Below, one piece after another: positions 28,329 through 36,243 of a DNA stretch of 64,000 nucleotides; position 1 is the stretch's first letter; the number at the start of each line of letters is the position of its first letter. Below the pieces are notes generated by a model. It was given only the letters and a program-made list of their open reading frames with translations. It was not told the origin of the DNA and did no database searches. This DNA comes from Alphaproteobacteria bacterium (GTDB lineage Bacteria > Pseudomonadota > Alphaproteobacteria > UBA6615), in contig JAJFIX010000007.1 in the NCBI GenBank assembly GCA_021774575.1, positions 110,534-174,533 of the forward strand, read 5' to 3'. Made by a program: the position numbers and the translations under genes.

Positions 28329-28400
28329 CCGAATTCGGATTCGGAATGTAACAGCGTATAGACTTGTACCCGTGTCTTTGTTTTATACCCCTCCGGGTGC

Positions 28401-28476
<76 letters not shown>

Positions 28477-29068
28477 ATAAAAACAACTATTTCGGCTAAT
28501 TGGGCGGGGGGCGTTTTCTCATCTTGGGCGGTGCCTGGGGTAACAAGGAAATTGGAAAACCCCGTTATTGGGACTGAAAATCGGGAATAACCACTTTCGG
28601 CCGTTTGGCGATCGCTTACGGCTCCGTAGGCGAGATTGGCGAGCCCGATCTAGAACAAATTTCAGAATGAAGTTTCTGTTTTTCTACTTTGCGAGCTCGG
28701 GGTGTTCATAGGTTTCGGGGCACATTATTGGCAGAACCGGTCCAAACGGCGTGAAATTTTGCCAAAAACCGCCTGCGCCAACAGCAGCATCAATATAAAA
28801 AACAATACAAACGATAATACCAGGCGTACTTAAAGAAGTTTTATTGTTCTAAAATATAGTATAAACTAAATAAACAATACATTAGATTTTTTATGTTTAT
28901 TATTTACTTGTAGAAAATTCATAATTTGACATTCATATGTTATTTGTCTATTAAACTATTATTCTGTGGCAATCGGGTGTTAGGCATAGTTGCGTTCAAT
29001 GCTCGATTTTGCTGACAAAGTTTCTAAATCCAGCAAATTCGAATCACCTGAAGGCGGAAGGAAAACAC
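28477..29068. other. AT-rich intergenic region upstream of betaine transporter
   Basis: Nearly 600 bases without a credible gene. The second half (28800-28970) is strongly A+T rich and probably contains the promoter of the ABC transporter operon, which is usually osmotically controlled in this family. I see no riboswitch that I can name. Confidence 0.45.
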
Positions 29069-30076
29069 ATGAAAAAATTGATTCTAGGCTCAACGCTATT
29101 CTTGGCACTTGCCACGTTTGGCTCGGGCATGGCGAGCGCACAATGCGGCAAGGTAACCATTGCCGAAATGACATGGAATTCTGCGGCTCTGACCGCACAG
29201 ATTGACCGGTTCATTCTAGAACATGGATATGGCTGTGACGCCGAACTTGTTCCAGGTGATACCGTGCCGACGGGAACGTCGATGATCGAACGTGGCCAGC
29301 CCGACATCGCGCCGGAGCTATGGACCAATTCCTTTCTGGATGCCATCGATAACGGCGTGAGTGAAGGGCGCCTAGTTGTCGCCAGCACGTCCTTGCCAGA
29401 AGGCGGGCAAGAAGGATTTTGGGTCCCAAAATATATGGTCGACGCTAACCCAGAACTGGCGACGATAGAGGGTGTCATCGCAAATTCTGAATTATTTACC
29501 CATCCTGAGGACCCCAACAAAAGCGGTTTTTGGGGTTGTCCTCCGGGTTGGTCTTGTGAATTGAGTAGCGGCAATCTATTCGAGGCACTTGATCTTGCCT
29601 CTGCGAACTTCGAATATGTTGGCCCCGGTTCCGGTGCTACGCTGGCCGCCTCCATCGCCCGGGCATTTGATCGGGAAGAAGCTTGGTTCGGTTATTACTG
29701 GGCGCCGACAGACATCCTGGGTAAGTTCGATATGGTCATGGTTGATTTCGGCACCGGTGTCGACCAGGAGCATTTCGACAATTGCATCAGTCAAGCTGAG
29801 TGCGAAAACCCACAAGTCACAATGTATCCGGTGTCACCAATTCAGACGCTTGTTGTGTCCGATCTGGCAGAGCGCGCGCCCGACGCTTTAGAGTATTTGT
29901 CCAATCGAGAATTTACCAATAGTGAGATGGGCTCTGTTTTGGCCTGGATGGCCGACAATCAGGCCGATGCTGAATTCGGGATGGAATATTTTTTGACCGA
30001 GCGCGAAGATATTTGGCAGGCTTGGGTGCCGGGCGGCGTGGCTGACAAGGTGCGCGGCGCGCTTGCCGACCTCTAG
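29069..30076 (+). CDS. proX: Glycine betaine-type ABC substrate-binding protein
   Basis: A 335-residue periplasmic binding protein of the ProX/OpuAC type. A signal peptide ends at MASAQ near residue 25. The mature part starts CGKVTIAEMTWNSAALTAQI, typical of the family, and has Trp-rich stretches (ELWTNSF, GYYWAPTDIL) that form the aromatic cage for a quaternary-ammonium ligand. The start at 29069 follows GGAAGG. It is the first gene of a proX-proW-proV order, which differs from the E. coli proVWX order. A strong hairpin follows the gene and should raise its expression relative to the membrane genes. Ligands such as choline or carnitine cannot be excluded. Confidence 0.9.
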   Translation: MKKLILGSTLFLALATFGSGMASAQCGKVTIAEMTWNSAALTAQIDRFILEHGYGCDAELVPGDTVPTGTSMIERGQPDIAPELWTNSFLDAIDNGVSEGRLVVASTSLPEGGQEGFWVPKYMVDANPELATIEGVIANSELFTHPEDPNKSGFWGCPPGWSCELSSGNLFEALDLASANFEYVGPGSGATLAASIARAFDREEAWFGYYWAPTDILGKFDMVMVDFGTGVDQEHFDNCISQAECENPQVTMYPVSPIQTLVVSDLAERAPDALEYLSNREFTNSEMGSVLAWMADNQADAEFGMEYFLTEREDIWQAWVPGGVADKVRGALADL

Positions 30077-30101
30077 TCCGGAAAAATTGATTTATTGTGA
30101 T

Positions 30102-30138
30102 CGCTTCCCGGGGGCATCCCCCCGGGAAGCGTATTTTT
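30102..30138 (+). terminator. Intrinsic terminator/attenuator after proX
   Basis: A GC-rich hairpin with arms CGCTTCCCGGGGG and CCCCCCGGGAAGCG around a short loop, followed by a run of T. It lies within the operon, so partial termination would favour the binding-protein mRNA. Confidence 0.88.
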
Positions 30139-30233
30139 TATTTGGCATGGGAGGCGTATAGTCTGTCGTGTCGCCGCTGATATGGTTGGAATTTTGAAAC
30201 GGTTAAGACGACGCATGGGAGAGAGGCAAGGCC

Positions 30234-31130
30234 ATGGCTAACTCTTGGCTGACGGAGTTTCCTGCGCTCAGTCGTGAAGCTCTCCGGGATATTAAGATCA
30301 CCAGCGACGCGGCCTACCGTACATTTACGCGGAACTATGGCGACATCGTCGATGCGGCATTCGATCCGCTTTTGCGCCTCCTCATTTGGTTTGAAAACCT
30401 TCTCCTGATTGCACCGTGGTGGGTGGTCATTCTGGTCATCCTAGGGCTGGCCTATGCCGCTGGCCGCTCAATTCCCCTATGTATCGGTGTGTTAACCGGG
30501 CTTCTCCTCATCGGTTTTTTCGGGATGTGGGAAGACGCGATGAAGACGTTGAGCATCATCGGTGTCAGCACCTTGGTTTCTATTGTGCTGGGCATTCCAA
30601 CAGGCATTCTGATGGCGCGGTCAGATCGTGCGCAATCTATCGTAACGCCGGTCCTAGACGTCATGCAGACGATGCCCGCTTTCGTCTACTTAATACCCGT
30701 TGTCATGCTTTTGGGTATAGGACGCGTGCCCGGTCTGCTTGCCGTTGTGATTTATGCCATCCCTCCCGTGATCAGGTTGACCAATCTCGGTATTCGCCTG
30801 GTCGACAAGGATGTGTTGGAGGCGGCGACCTCTTACGGCGCCAACCGGTCCCAACGCTTGTGGGGGGTGCAGATCCCCCTGGCCATGCCAACCATTATGG
30901 CGGGGATCAACCAGACGATCATGATGGCGTTGGCCATGGTGGTGATCGCTGCGATGATTGGCGTCGACGGCTTGGGTCGCCCGGTTTTGCAGTCGATCCA
31001 GAACCAATATTTCACGCAAGGCATGCTGAACGGTCTTGCCATTGTCGCGCTAGCGATCGTCTTTGATAGAATATCGCAAGCCTATGCTCGACGTTCACAG
31101 ACACATATGAGTGGTATCAAAAGTGCCTGA
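30234..31130 (+). CDS. proW: Glycine betaine-type ABC permease
   Basis: A 298-residue membrane permease of the ProW/OpuAB group with about six to seven hydrophobic segments. The BPD_transp_1 signature is present: VLDVMQTMPAFVYLIPVVML, and the EAA loop LEAATSYGANRSQRLWGVQIPLA. A conserved N-terminal amphipathic stretch precedes the first helix. The ATG at 30234 follows GAGAGGCAAGG. The 3' end overlaps the ATPase gene by 20 bases. It forms the inner-membrane channel for the ProX ligand. Confidence 0.92.
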   Translation: MANSWLTEFPALSREALRDIKITSDAAYRTFTRNYGDIVDAAFDPLLRLLIWFENLLLIAPWWVVILVILGLAYAAGRSIPLCIGVLTGLLLIGFFGMWEDAMKTLSIIGVSTLVSIVLGIPTGILMARSDRAQSIVTPVLDVMQTMPAFVYLIPVVMLLGIGRVPGLLAVVIYAIPPVIRLTNLGIRLVDKDVLEAATSYGANRSQRLWGVQIPLAMPTIMAGINQTIMMALAMVVIAAMIGVDGLGRPVLQSIQNQYFTQGMLNGLAIVALAIVFDRISQAYARRSQTHMSGIKSA

Positions 31131-32307
31131 TCCATTAATTAAAGTTGAGGGTCTCTATAAGATCTATGGGCCAAGTCCGAAAGAGGTCCTGCCCCTCATA
31201 CACGCTGGCAGCAGCAAAGCCGATATTTTGGCAGAAACCGGACACACTGTCGGTCTCAAAGATATCCACCTGGAGATTGAGAAAGGTAAGATCTTTGTCA
31301 TCATGGGATTATCCGGGTCCGGAAAATCAACATTGATCAGGCATTTTAATCGCCTCATCGAGCCAACGGCCGGCCACATCTATATCGAAGACACTGATGT
31401 GATGAAACTGAGCGATCGGGAATTGGAAGATTACCGGCGCAACAAAATGTCGATGGTGTTTCAACGTTTTGGGCTGATGCCGCACCGTACCGTTCTTCGC
31501 AATGTCGGCTACGGATTGAGCGTCCAGGGCGTATCGAGAGAAAAGCAGGACCAGGAAGCCCAGCGTTGGCTGGACGCGGTTGGACTGACAGGTTACGAAA
31601 ACCACTTTCCTGCACAACTTTCCGGTGGCGAACAGCAGCGCGTTGGCCTTGCCCGGGCACTGGCGACCAATGCCGAAATTCTTCTGATGGACGAGGCGTT
31701 CTCTGCACTTGACCCGCTGATCCGCACTGAAATGCGCGATCAACTCATCGAGCTGCAGAAAAAATTGCACAAGACAATTATCTTCATCACCCATGATCTC
31801 GATGAAGCACTGCATCTTGGCGATAAGATCGCAATTTTAAAAGACGGCGAGCTGATCCAAGTGGGGACGCCGGCGCAAATCCTGCTGAACCCGGTCGACG
31901 ACTATGTCGAGGCGTTCGTGCGCGGTGTTAACCGTGGGCGCGCCCTCACCGTCGAAGCTGTCATGCGCGATCCGAGGCTACAGATTACCTCGGACGATGT
32001 TGATTCGGCCCTCGATCAAATGCGCAAGGCCAAGGCGACGTTTGGCTACTATGTTCCCAACGGCACTTATGCCGGTGTTGTCGCGCAGCTAGACCTCGTA
32101 GAAGTGGCCCGAGAAGACGGCCAAGCCTCTCTGTTCGACCACATGATCGATCCGTCCGTTTCCGTGACCCCCGATACCCGCATCTGCGCAACCCTCGCCG
32201 AAACAGTCGCCGCCGACTTTCCGCTCCCCGTCCTCGACGAAGACGGCGTGCTCATCGGTGAATTGCCACGCGAGGTGGTATTCGAAGTGCTCAACGAGGA
32301 GGCTTAG
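31111..32307 (+). CDS. proV: Glycine betaine-type ABC ATPase
   Basis: A 398-residue ATP-binding subunit. It has Walker A (GLSGSGKST), the Q loop (VFQRFGLMPH), ABC signature (LSGGEQQRV), Walker B (LLMDEAFSALDP) and the switch His (ITHDLDEA). The extra N-terminal segment before Walker A (EVLPLIHAGSSKADILAETG) is typical of ProV/OpuAA. The C-terminal part (~residues 270-398) is a CBS-pair region thought to sense ionic strength. A GTG at 31111 is the first start; a GTG at 31123 is also possible. The gene overlaps proW, so translation is probably coupled. Confidence 0.93.
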   Translation: MVSKVPDPLIKVEGLYKIYGPSPKEVLPLIHAGSSKADILAETGHTVGLKDIHLEIEKGKIFVIMGLSGSGKSTLIRHFNRLIEPTAGHIYIEDTDVMKLSDRELEDYRRNKMSMVFQRFGLMPHRTVLRNVGYGLSVQGVSREKQDQEAQRWLDAVGLTGYENHFPAQLSGGEQQRVGLARALATNAEILLMDEAFSALDPLIRTEMRDQLIELQKKLHKTIIFITHDLDEALHLGDKIAILKDGELIQVGTPAQILLNPVDDYVEAFVRGVNRGRALTVEAVMRDPRLQITSDDVDSALDQMRKAKATFGYYVPNGTYAGVVAQLDLVEVAREDGQASLFDHMIDPSVSVTPDTRICATLAETVAADFPLPVLDEDGVLIGELPREVVFEVLNEEA

Positions 32308-32505
32308 AGGTCAGTCGGCACTCGTAGGGTTAAAGGGATGCCGTATCTAATTCCGTGATATAGTGGTGAAATGGGTGTCATGTCCCCGTTTCTTCTGTCC
32401 CTGTTTCTTCCATGCCAAAGCCCAGAACTGGACAATTTTTGCTCCATCTGTGGACAACGACCAACTTCAAGGTCGAAAGTAACTGAATTTTAGTCACAAA
32501 TGCGC

Positions 32506-32511
32506 TATAAT
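32506..32511 (+). promoter_or_regulatory. Possible -10 box of the hicAB-secB operon
   Basis: A perfect TATAAT lies 11 bases before the hicA ATG. If used, transcription would start about 4-6 bases before the start codon, giving a nearly leaderless mRNA. The -35 match is weak. Confidence 0.4.
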
Positions 32512-32522
32512 GAGATATCTTA

Positions 32523-32777
32523 ATGGCTCGCGCTGAAAAACTTATTCAGGAGTTCGCAGAATGCAATGGACCGTTTCCTTATAAGGATTTTGATAAAATT
32601 AGGCGTTCGTTAGGATACGAGCCCATCAAGACTGGCAAGACATCGGGGGCAAGTAGAAAATTCTTGCACCCAGAAACCCAACACAGAATTTACCTACACG
32701 AACCTCACGATGGCACTATGGGTTCTTCGATGGTTAAGAGACTACAAGACACTCTTAGGGGACAGGGATTTCTATGA
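32523..32777 (+). CDS. hicA: HicA-like mRNA interferase toxin
   Basis: An 84-residue protein with the layout of the HicA toxins, which cleave mRNA when freed from HicB. Residues 20-84 (FPYKDFDKIRRSLGYEPIK, GASRKFLHPETQHRIYL, HEPHDG, MVKRLQDTLRGQGF) follow the dsRBD-like HicA fold. At the position of the common GSHH motif the sequence is GASR, so the usual active-site His is absent there; some HicA subgroups carry such a variant. The stop overlaps the ATG of the hicB-like gene by four bases, so expression is coupled. It is the first gene of a three-gene module. Confidence 0.8.
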   Translation: MARAEKLIQEFAECNGPFPYKDFDKIRRSLGYEPIKTGKTSGASRKFLHPETQHRIYLHEPHDGTMGSSMVKRLQDTLRGQGFL

Positions 32778-33388
32778 GCATAGTTAGGTACAAAGATTAT
32801 CAGGCAAAAGTTGAATTTGAAGACAACTGTCTTGTCATACACGTCCTTCATATCAATGACTTTCTTGCCGCCGAGTGTGACCAAGCCTCTGACGTGCAAG
32901 GTACTTTTGAGAATTTAATTGATGAATACCTAAGTGATTGCGAGGAGCTCGGCCACGAACCAGACAAACCATTCAAGGGGTCCTTCAATGTGCGTATTGC
33001 GCCTGAATCTCATCGCCAAGCAGCAATGGCGGCGGCGGCAAGGTCTGAAACATTGAATGCGTGGGTTACCGCAGCTATTCATGATAAAATAGTCGCCAGT
33101 CGAACATCAACGCGATTGACAGCGGATTTATTCGAAATTTTGAAAAAATCCGATTTTTTCAGTGTGAATGATTGGTTGCCATATAACGCAATTCGCAGTG
33201 GCAGCATGAAAGCACTCGCAAGAGTACCTGGAGCATCCTCACATCATGAGCGAACCGATCCGTTCTCGATAGGTCGGATGTACAATGTGACCGGCTCTGG
33301 TGACATTGAGGAGGAATGGGAAACACGTACTCAAAAAAGCGTAGCCGGATATTTTCGCGAAAATTATAGCCAAGGTCGAGTCAGTTAA
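32774..33388 (+). CDS. hicB: HicB-like antitoxin with C-terminal extension
   Basis: A 204-residue protein, about twice the usual HicB length. Residues 1-75 form the HicB partial RNase-H-like domain (YKDYQAKVEFEDNCLVIHVL, FENLIDEYLSDCEELG). Residues ~78-115 are an Arc/CopG-type ribbon-helix-helix (FNVRIAPESHRQAAMAAAAR, LNAWVTAAIHDKI), typical of HicB that binds DNA. The remaining ~90 residues match no domain that I know and include hydrophobic, aromatic patches. In toxin-antitoxin-chaperone systems such an extension (chaperone-addiction domain) makes the antitoxin depend on a SecB-like chaperone, and a SecB-like gene follows. The gene overlaps both neighbours (ATGA upstream, TAATG downstream). 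Confidence 0.8.
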   Translation: MSIVRYKDYQAKVEFEDNCLVIHVLHINDFLAAECDQASDVQGTFENLIDEYLSDCEELGHEPDKPFKGSFNVRIAPESHRQAAMAAAARSETLNAWVTAAIHDKIVASRTSTRLTADLFEILKKSDFFSVNDWLPYNAIRSGSMKALARVPGASSHHERTDPFSIGRMYNVTGSGDIEEEWETRTQKSVAGYFRENYSQGRVS

Positions 33389-33918
33389 TGGTTGGGCGAG
33401 AGAAAACTGGCAGCAAGATAGTCCGTAAGAGGGCGGCGAAGCCGAAAGCAAAAAAAAACCCCAAGCGGAATACAGAAGCAGTGGTCGATGATATCTACAC
33501 CGATATCGCTGGACTTTCTGTACGTTTAACCGAATCTAGTTTTAATCTGGAAGCCATTCCAGATGGCGCAAATATCGAAGATGTTAAACACGGTTACATT
33601 TGCACAGTAAAAATTCATGAAATGGACGATGGCAGAATATTCGGTCTATTCGATTGCGAGATTACGAAAGCACTTGACGAACTAACCATTGTTCAAATAT
33701 CTGCAAGCTACCTTTATTTTGCAAAATTGTCCGAAAAAGCCAAACGGGCCAGTACGGCAATAGCTATTTCAGTTGCAAAAGGTACCGTATGGTCGCGATT
33801 CCAAGGCTTCTTCGATCTCATTGTCGCTCAAGCAAATTTGGATATGCCAAAATTGCCATTGAACCCCGAGATCAAAATTGAAGAAAGCACAAAGGAAGGT
33901 AAAGAATCTAGTGATTGA
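33388..33918 (+). CDS. SecB-like chaperone of a TAC module
   Basis: A 176-residue protein that resembles SecB. After a basic, disordered N-terminus (residues 1-30) the body has alternating strands (VKHGYICTVKIHEMD, GLFDCEITKALDEL) and the C-terminal helix plus tail FFDLIVAQANLDMPKLPLNP. This mirrors the SecB end (a helix, then a Gly/Leu/Pro-rich segment LPPVNF). General SecB works with SecA. Here the gene is coupled to hicAB by a TAATG overlap, as in the HigBA-SecB (Rv1957) system of M. tuberculosis. I infer a dedicated chaperone that stabilises the HicB extension. Similarity is modest and was judged by eye. Confidence 0.65.
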   Translation: MVGREKTGSKIVRKRAAKPKAKKNPKRNTEAVVDDIYTDIAGLSVRLTESSFNLEAIPDGANIEDVKHGYICTVKIHEMDDGRIFGLFDCEITKALDELTIVQISASYLYFAKLSEKAKRASTAIAISVAKGTVWSRFQGFFDLIVAQANLDMPKLPLNPEIKIEESTKEGKESSD

Positions 33919-34012
33919 AGGGTTATGTATCTTAGACCCTGATGAAATGGGGGTAGAAGAAACAGGAAAAAACAGGGGTACGTTACTTATCTCTCTAAGG
34001 AACTGGAGAACT

Positions 34013-34044
34013 GGGGTCAAATCTTTACTTGCAATATTTGCCCC
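34013..34044. repeat. REP-like hairpin between convergent genes
   Basis: The arms GGGGTCAAAT and ATTTGCCCC form an imperfect hairpin between the SecB-like gene and the convergent nucleotidyltransferase gene. The sequence resembles the short extragenic palindromes that are scattered in many proteobacterial genomes. Confidence 0.5.
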
Positions 34045-34072
34045 ACTCCCCTCTTAGCTCCCCCCCCCTCCC

Positions 34073-34978
34073 TTACACTTCCCCCCGCATCGCCTCCAGC
34101 CGCTCATCGCAGGTTGCTGCAATACGCACATGGAGGTCAATCACGCAGGCTTCCAGCCATTCGAGTTCCTCGCGGGTGATTTTGTAATGCTCGGAATAGC
34201 GGGCTTCGACATAGGCGCGCTTGAGGAGTTGGAACATGCGGCGGTGGCGTCGTTGGTCGCGGGGCCAGGCGCCGATGAGGTCTGCGTCGTGGCTTTCGGT
34301 CAGGCTGCGCAGGAACTCGATATTGTGAGCGGCGGGAGAATAGTGGGTGAGGGTCAGTAGCAATGTATGATAGGCGTGCTCGGTCGCCTGATGTAGCAAA
34401 AAGGCCGCATGGAGATTGTCGCCGTCTTCAATGTGGAGGCGGGTGCTTTTCATGAATTTTCGGGAATAGGGCAATCCCTTCTCATAATACCCCTTCGCCA
34501 TTTCATACGCCGCCTGGGGCGTCGGCGGTTTTGGCGTTCCCAGCTTATGGCCCGGCACCTCGTGGAGGGTGATGCCCTCCTTGGCAATATCGGAGAAAAA
34601 ATACCGTCCCTCGGCGAGCTGGGTATTGACGTCGCCAAGTGTGTGGACGATGAATTGAACCGGCGTTTTAGTCGCCGGTTCCTTGATGATGCGGTCCTCG
34701 GCTTTGTACCAATAGGTGGCGTGGTCGGTCAGCTTCTTGTGGGAGACAACGATCAGAATATCGTAGTCGCTGCGATAGCCTTTTGCCGTGTGGGGTTCGT
34801 CGACCCAGCCGCCGCGCGCGTAGGAGCCGAACAGGATAATCTTATAGATCTGCCCGCTCTTCCTCGGCTCGCTGCTGGCGCCGATTTTCGCCGCCTCGAA
34901 CTCGGCGCGCAGGATTTCGACGACACGGTCGAGTTCGCGCCGCTTGGCCGCCGGCAGGTGATCTAGGCTCGTCTTCAT
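34073..34978 (-). CDS. Nucleotidyltransferase-HEPN protein
   Basis: A 301-residue protein with an N-terminal MNT/Pol-beta-type nucleotidyltransferase domain. The active-site pattern is IILFGSYARGGW followed by YRSDYDILIVV (GSxxxG and DxD). The C-terminal half (from about residue 165) is a helical HEPN domain (DGDNLHAAFLLHQATEHAYHTLLLTL). Separate MNT and HEPN genes form toxin-antitoxin pairs in which the MNT modifies the HEPN RNase. The fused form is common in Alphaproteobacteria and its role is less clear. ATG codons at 34978 and 34984 are both plausible starts. The gene is convergent with the SecB-like gene, so the locus holds two defence-like modules side by side. Confidence 0.8.
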   Translation of the reverse strand: MKTSLDHLPAAKRRELDRVVEILRAEFEAAKIGASSEPRKSGQIYKIILFGSYARGGWVDEPHTAKGYRSDYDILIVVSHKKLTDHATYWYKAEDRIIKEPATKTPVQFIVHTLGDVNTQLAEGRYFFSDIAKEGITLHEVPGHKLGTPKPPTPQAAYEMAKGYYEKGLPYSRKFMKSTRLHIEDGDNLHAAFLLHQATEHAYHTLLLTLTHYSPAAHNIEFLRSLTESHDADLIGAWPRDQRRHRRMFQLLKRAYVEARYSEHYKITREELEWLEACVIDLHVRIAATCDERLEAMRGEV

Positions 34979-35123
34979 GCGCATGCCATTCCCATACCGT
35001 TGCCCCGCGACACCGGCCAAGTCTTAACTCGGGGAAGATACGGGGGCGCTAGAAGAAACAGGAACACTATACTTAATTGTCGGTTCGAATCAGCTCATCT
35101 TGTTTGGTTTTGCCCCCGTAATG

Positions 35124-36143
35124 TCAGCCAAGCTCCTTCCTCAACAACGCCGCCCCTTGGGCGAGTGCGACGAGTTTGGCTTCGGCGACGTGGCGGGGGA
35201 GGGGGGCCATGCCGCAATTGGTGCTGGCGATGAGCCGTTCTGGGTCGACGAACTCGGTGGCTTCGCGCAGGGTTGCGGCGACTTTTTCTGGGGTTTCGAT
35301 TTCATTTGTTGCGACGTCGATGGCGCCGACCAGGACCTCTTTGTCTTTTAGCAGGGCGATGAGCGACATTGGGACTCTTGAATTGGCGCATTCTAGGGAG
35401 ACTTGGTCGATGCGGCTGGTGTTTAGAACTGGGAAGAAATCCGCATATTGCGTCCATTCGGTGCCGAGGGAATTCTTCCAATCGATATTGGCTTTGATGC
35501 CGTAGCCATAGCAGATGTGGACGGCTGTTTTGCAGCTCAGGCCGTCGATTGCCCGGTGCAGGGCGTCGACGCCCCATTCGTTCACATCACCCATGAAGGC
35601 GTTAAAGGCCGGTTCGTCGAATTGGATGACGTCCACCCCCAAGGCCTCGAGCTCGCGCGCTTCCTCGTTCAGCAGGTCGGCAAAGGCCATCGCCATTTCC
35701 GGCCGGCTGCCGTAATGGGTGTCGGCGATGGTGTCGCAAATTGTCATTGGACCCGGCAGGGTGAACCTCAGTTCCCGGTCCGTATTATCCCGGCAGAATT
35801 TCGCCGCGGCGCCATGCACCGAACCGTTGCGGCGAACGGCCTCGGTCACGGTCGGCACCTGGGCATCATATCGATTGTCGCGAATGCCCATGGTCGTCAT
35901 CAGCTCCCAGTCAATGCCGATGATCGATTGTAAAAAGCCGTGGACAAAATGATTGCGAAATTGTTCGCCGTCGGTGACCGTATCGATGCCCGCCGCTTCT
36001 TGGGTTTTCAACCATGCGAGCGCCGCGTCTTGCTGACCCTCGATGAGCGCATCACCCTCAAGTTTCCAGGCGGCCCAAAGTTGTTCGGGTTTCGCCAGCC
36101 AGGATGGTTTAGGCAGGCTTCCGGCGACTGTTGTGCTGATCAT
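35124..36143 (-). CDS. Core-MetE-like methyltransferase
   Basis: A 339-residue TIM-barrel protein related to the catalytic half of cobalamin-independent methionine synthase (COG0620). Zinc-ligand positions are kept: His and Cys in AVHICYGYG, Glu in SLECANS, and Cys in STNCGMAP. The N-terminus ISTTVAGSLPKPSWL and the phrase VIQFDEPAFNAFM are typical. It lacks the N-terminal folate-binding half of full MetE. Such short proteins can be folate-independent methionine synthases or act on other methylated thiols or sulfonium/ammonium compounds. The nearby betaine-type transporter fits a methyl-donor substrate, but this is an inference. The start at 36143 agrees with the family N-terminus and with a truncated copy at 37.4 kb. 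Confidence 0.85.
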   Translation of the reverse strand: MISTTVAGSLPKPSWLAKPEQLWAAWKLEGDALIEGQQDAALAWLKTQEAAGIDTVTDGEQFRNHFVHGFLQSIIGIDWELMTTMGIRDNRYDAQVPTVTEAVRRNGSVHGAAAKFCRDNTDRELRFTLPGPMTICDTIADTHYGSRPEMAMAFADLLNEEARELEALGVDVIQFDEPAFNAFMGDVNEWGVDALHRAIDGLSCKTAVHICYGYGIKANIDWKNSLGTEWTQYADFFPVLNTSRIDQVSLECANSRVPMSLIALLKDKEVLVGAIDVATNEIETPEKVAATLREATEFVDPERLIASTNCGMAPLPRHVAEAKLVALAQGAALLRKELG

Positions 36144-36243
36144 AAATTTTTCCAAAATTATTTTGATGATAGATAATTCTGATAGGGTCCCCGCCGGAGT
36201 CTAACGGTACTCAATAAAAAGCGCTATATCTTGATTGCTGTAT

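Noticed and set aside
24149..28400. Block between tRNA genes as an intact integrative element
   Set aside because: No integrase, recombinase or excisionase is present; kept only as a possible past insertion.
28800..28970. A+T-rich stretch as a replication origin
   Set aside because: No DnaA-box cluster or iterons were seen; more simply the promoter region of the ABC operon.
34409..34966. 185-codon plus-strand open frame
   Set aside because: It is antisense to the nucleotidyltransferase-HEPN gene, whose motifs are clear; a shadow frame.
35448..35933. 161-codon plus-strand open frame
   Set aside because: It is antisense to the MetE-like gene with intact zinc ligands; a shadow frame.
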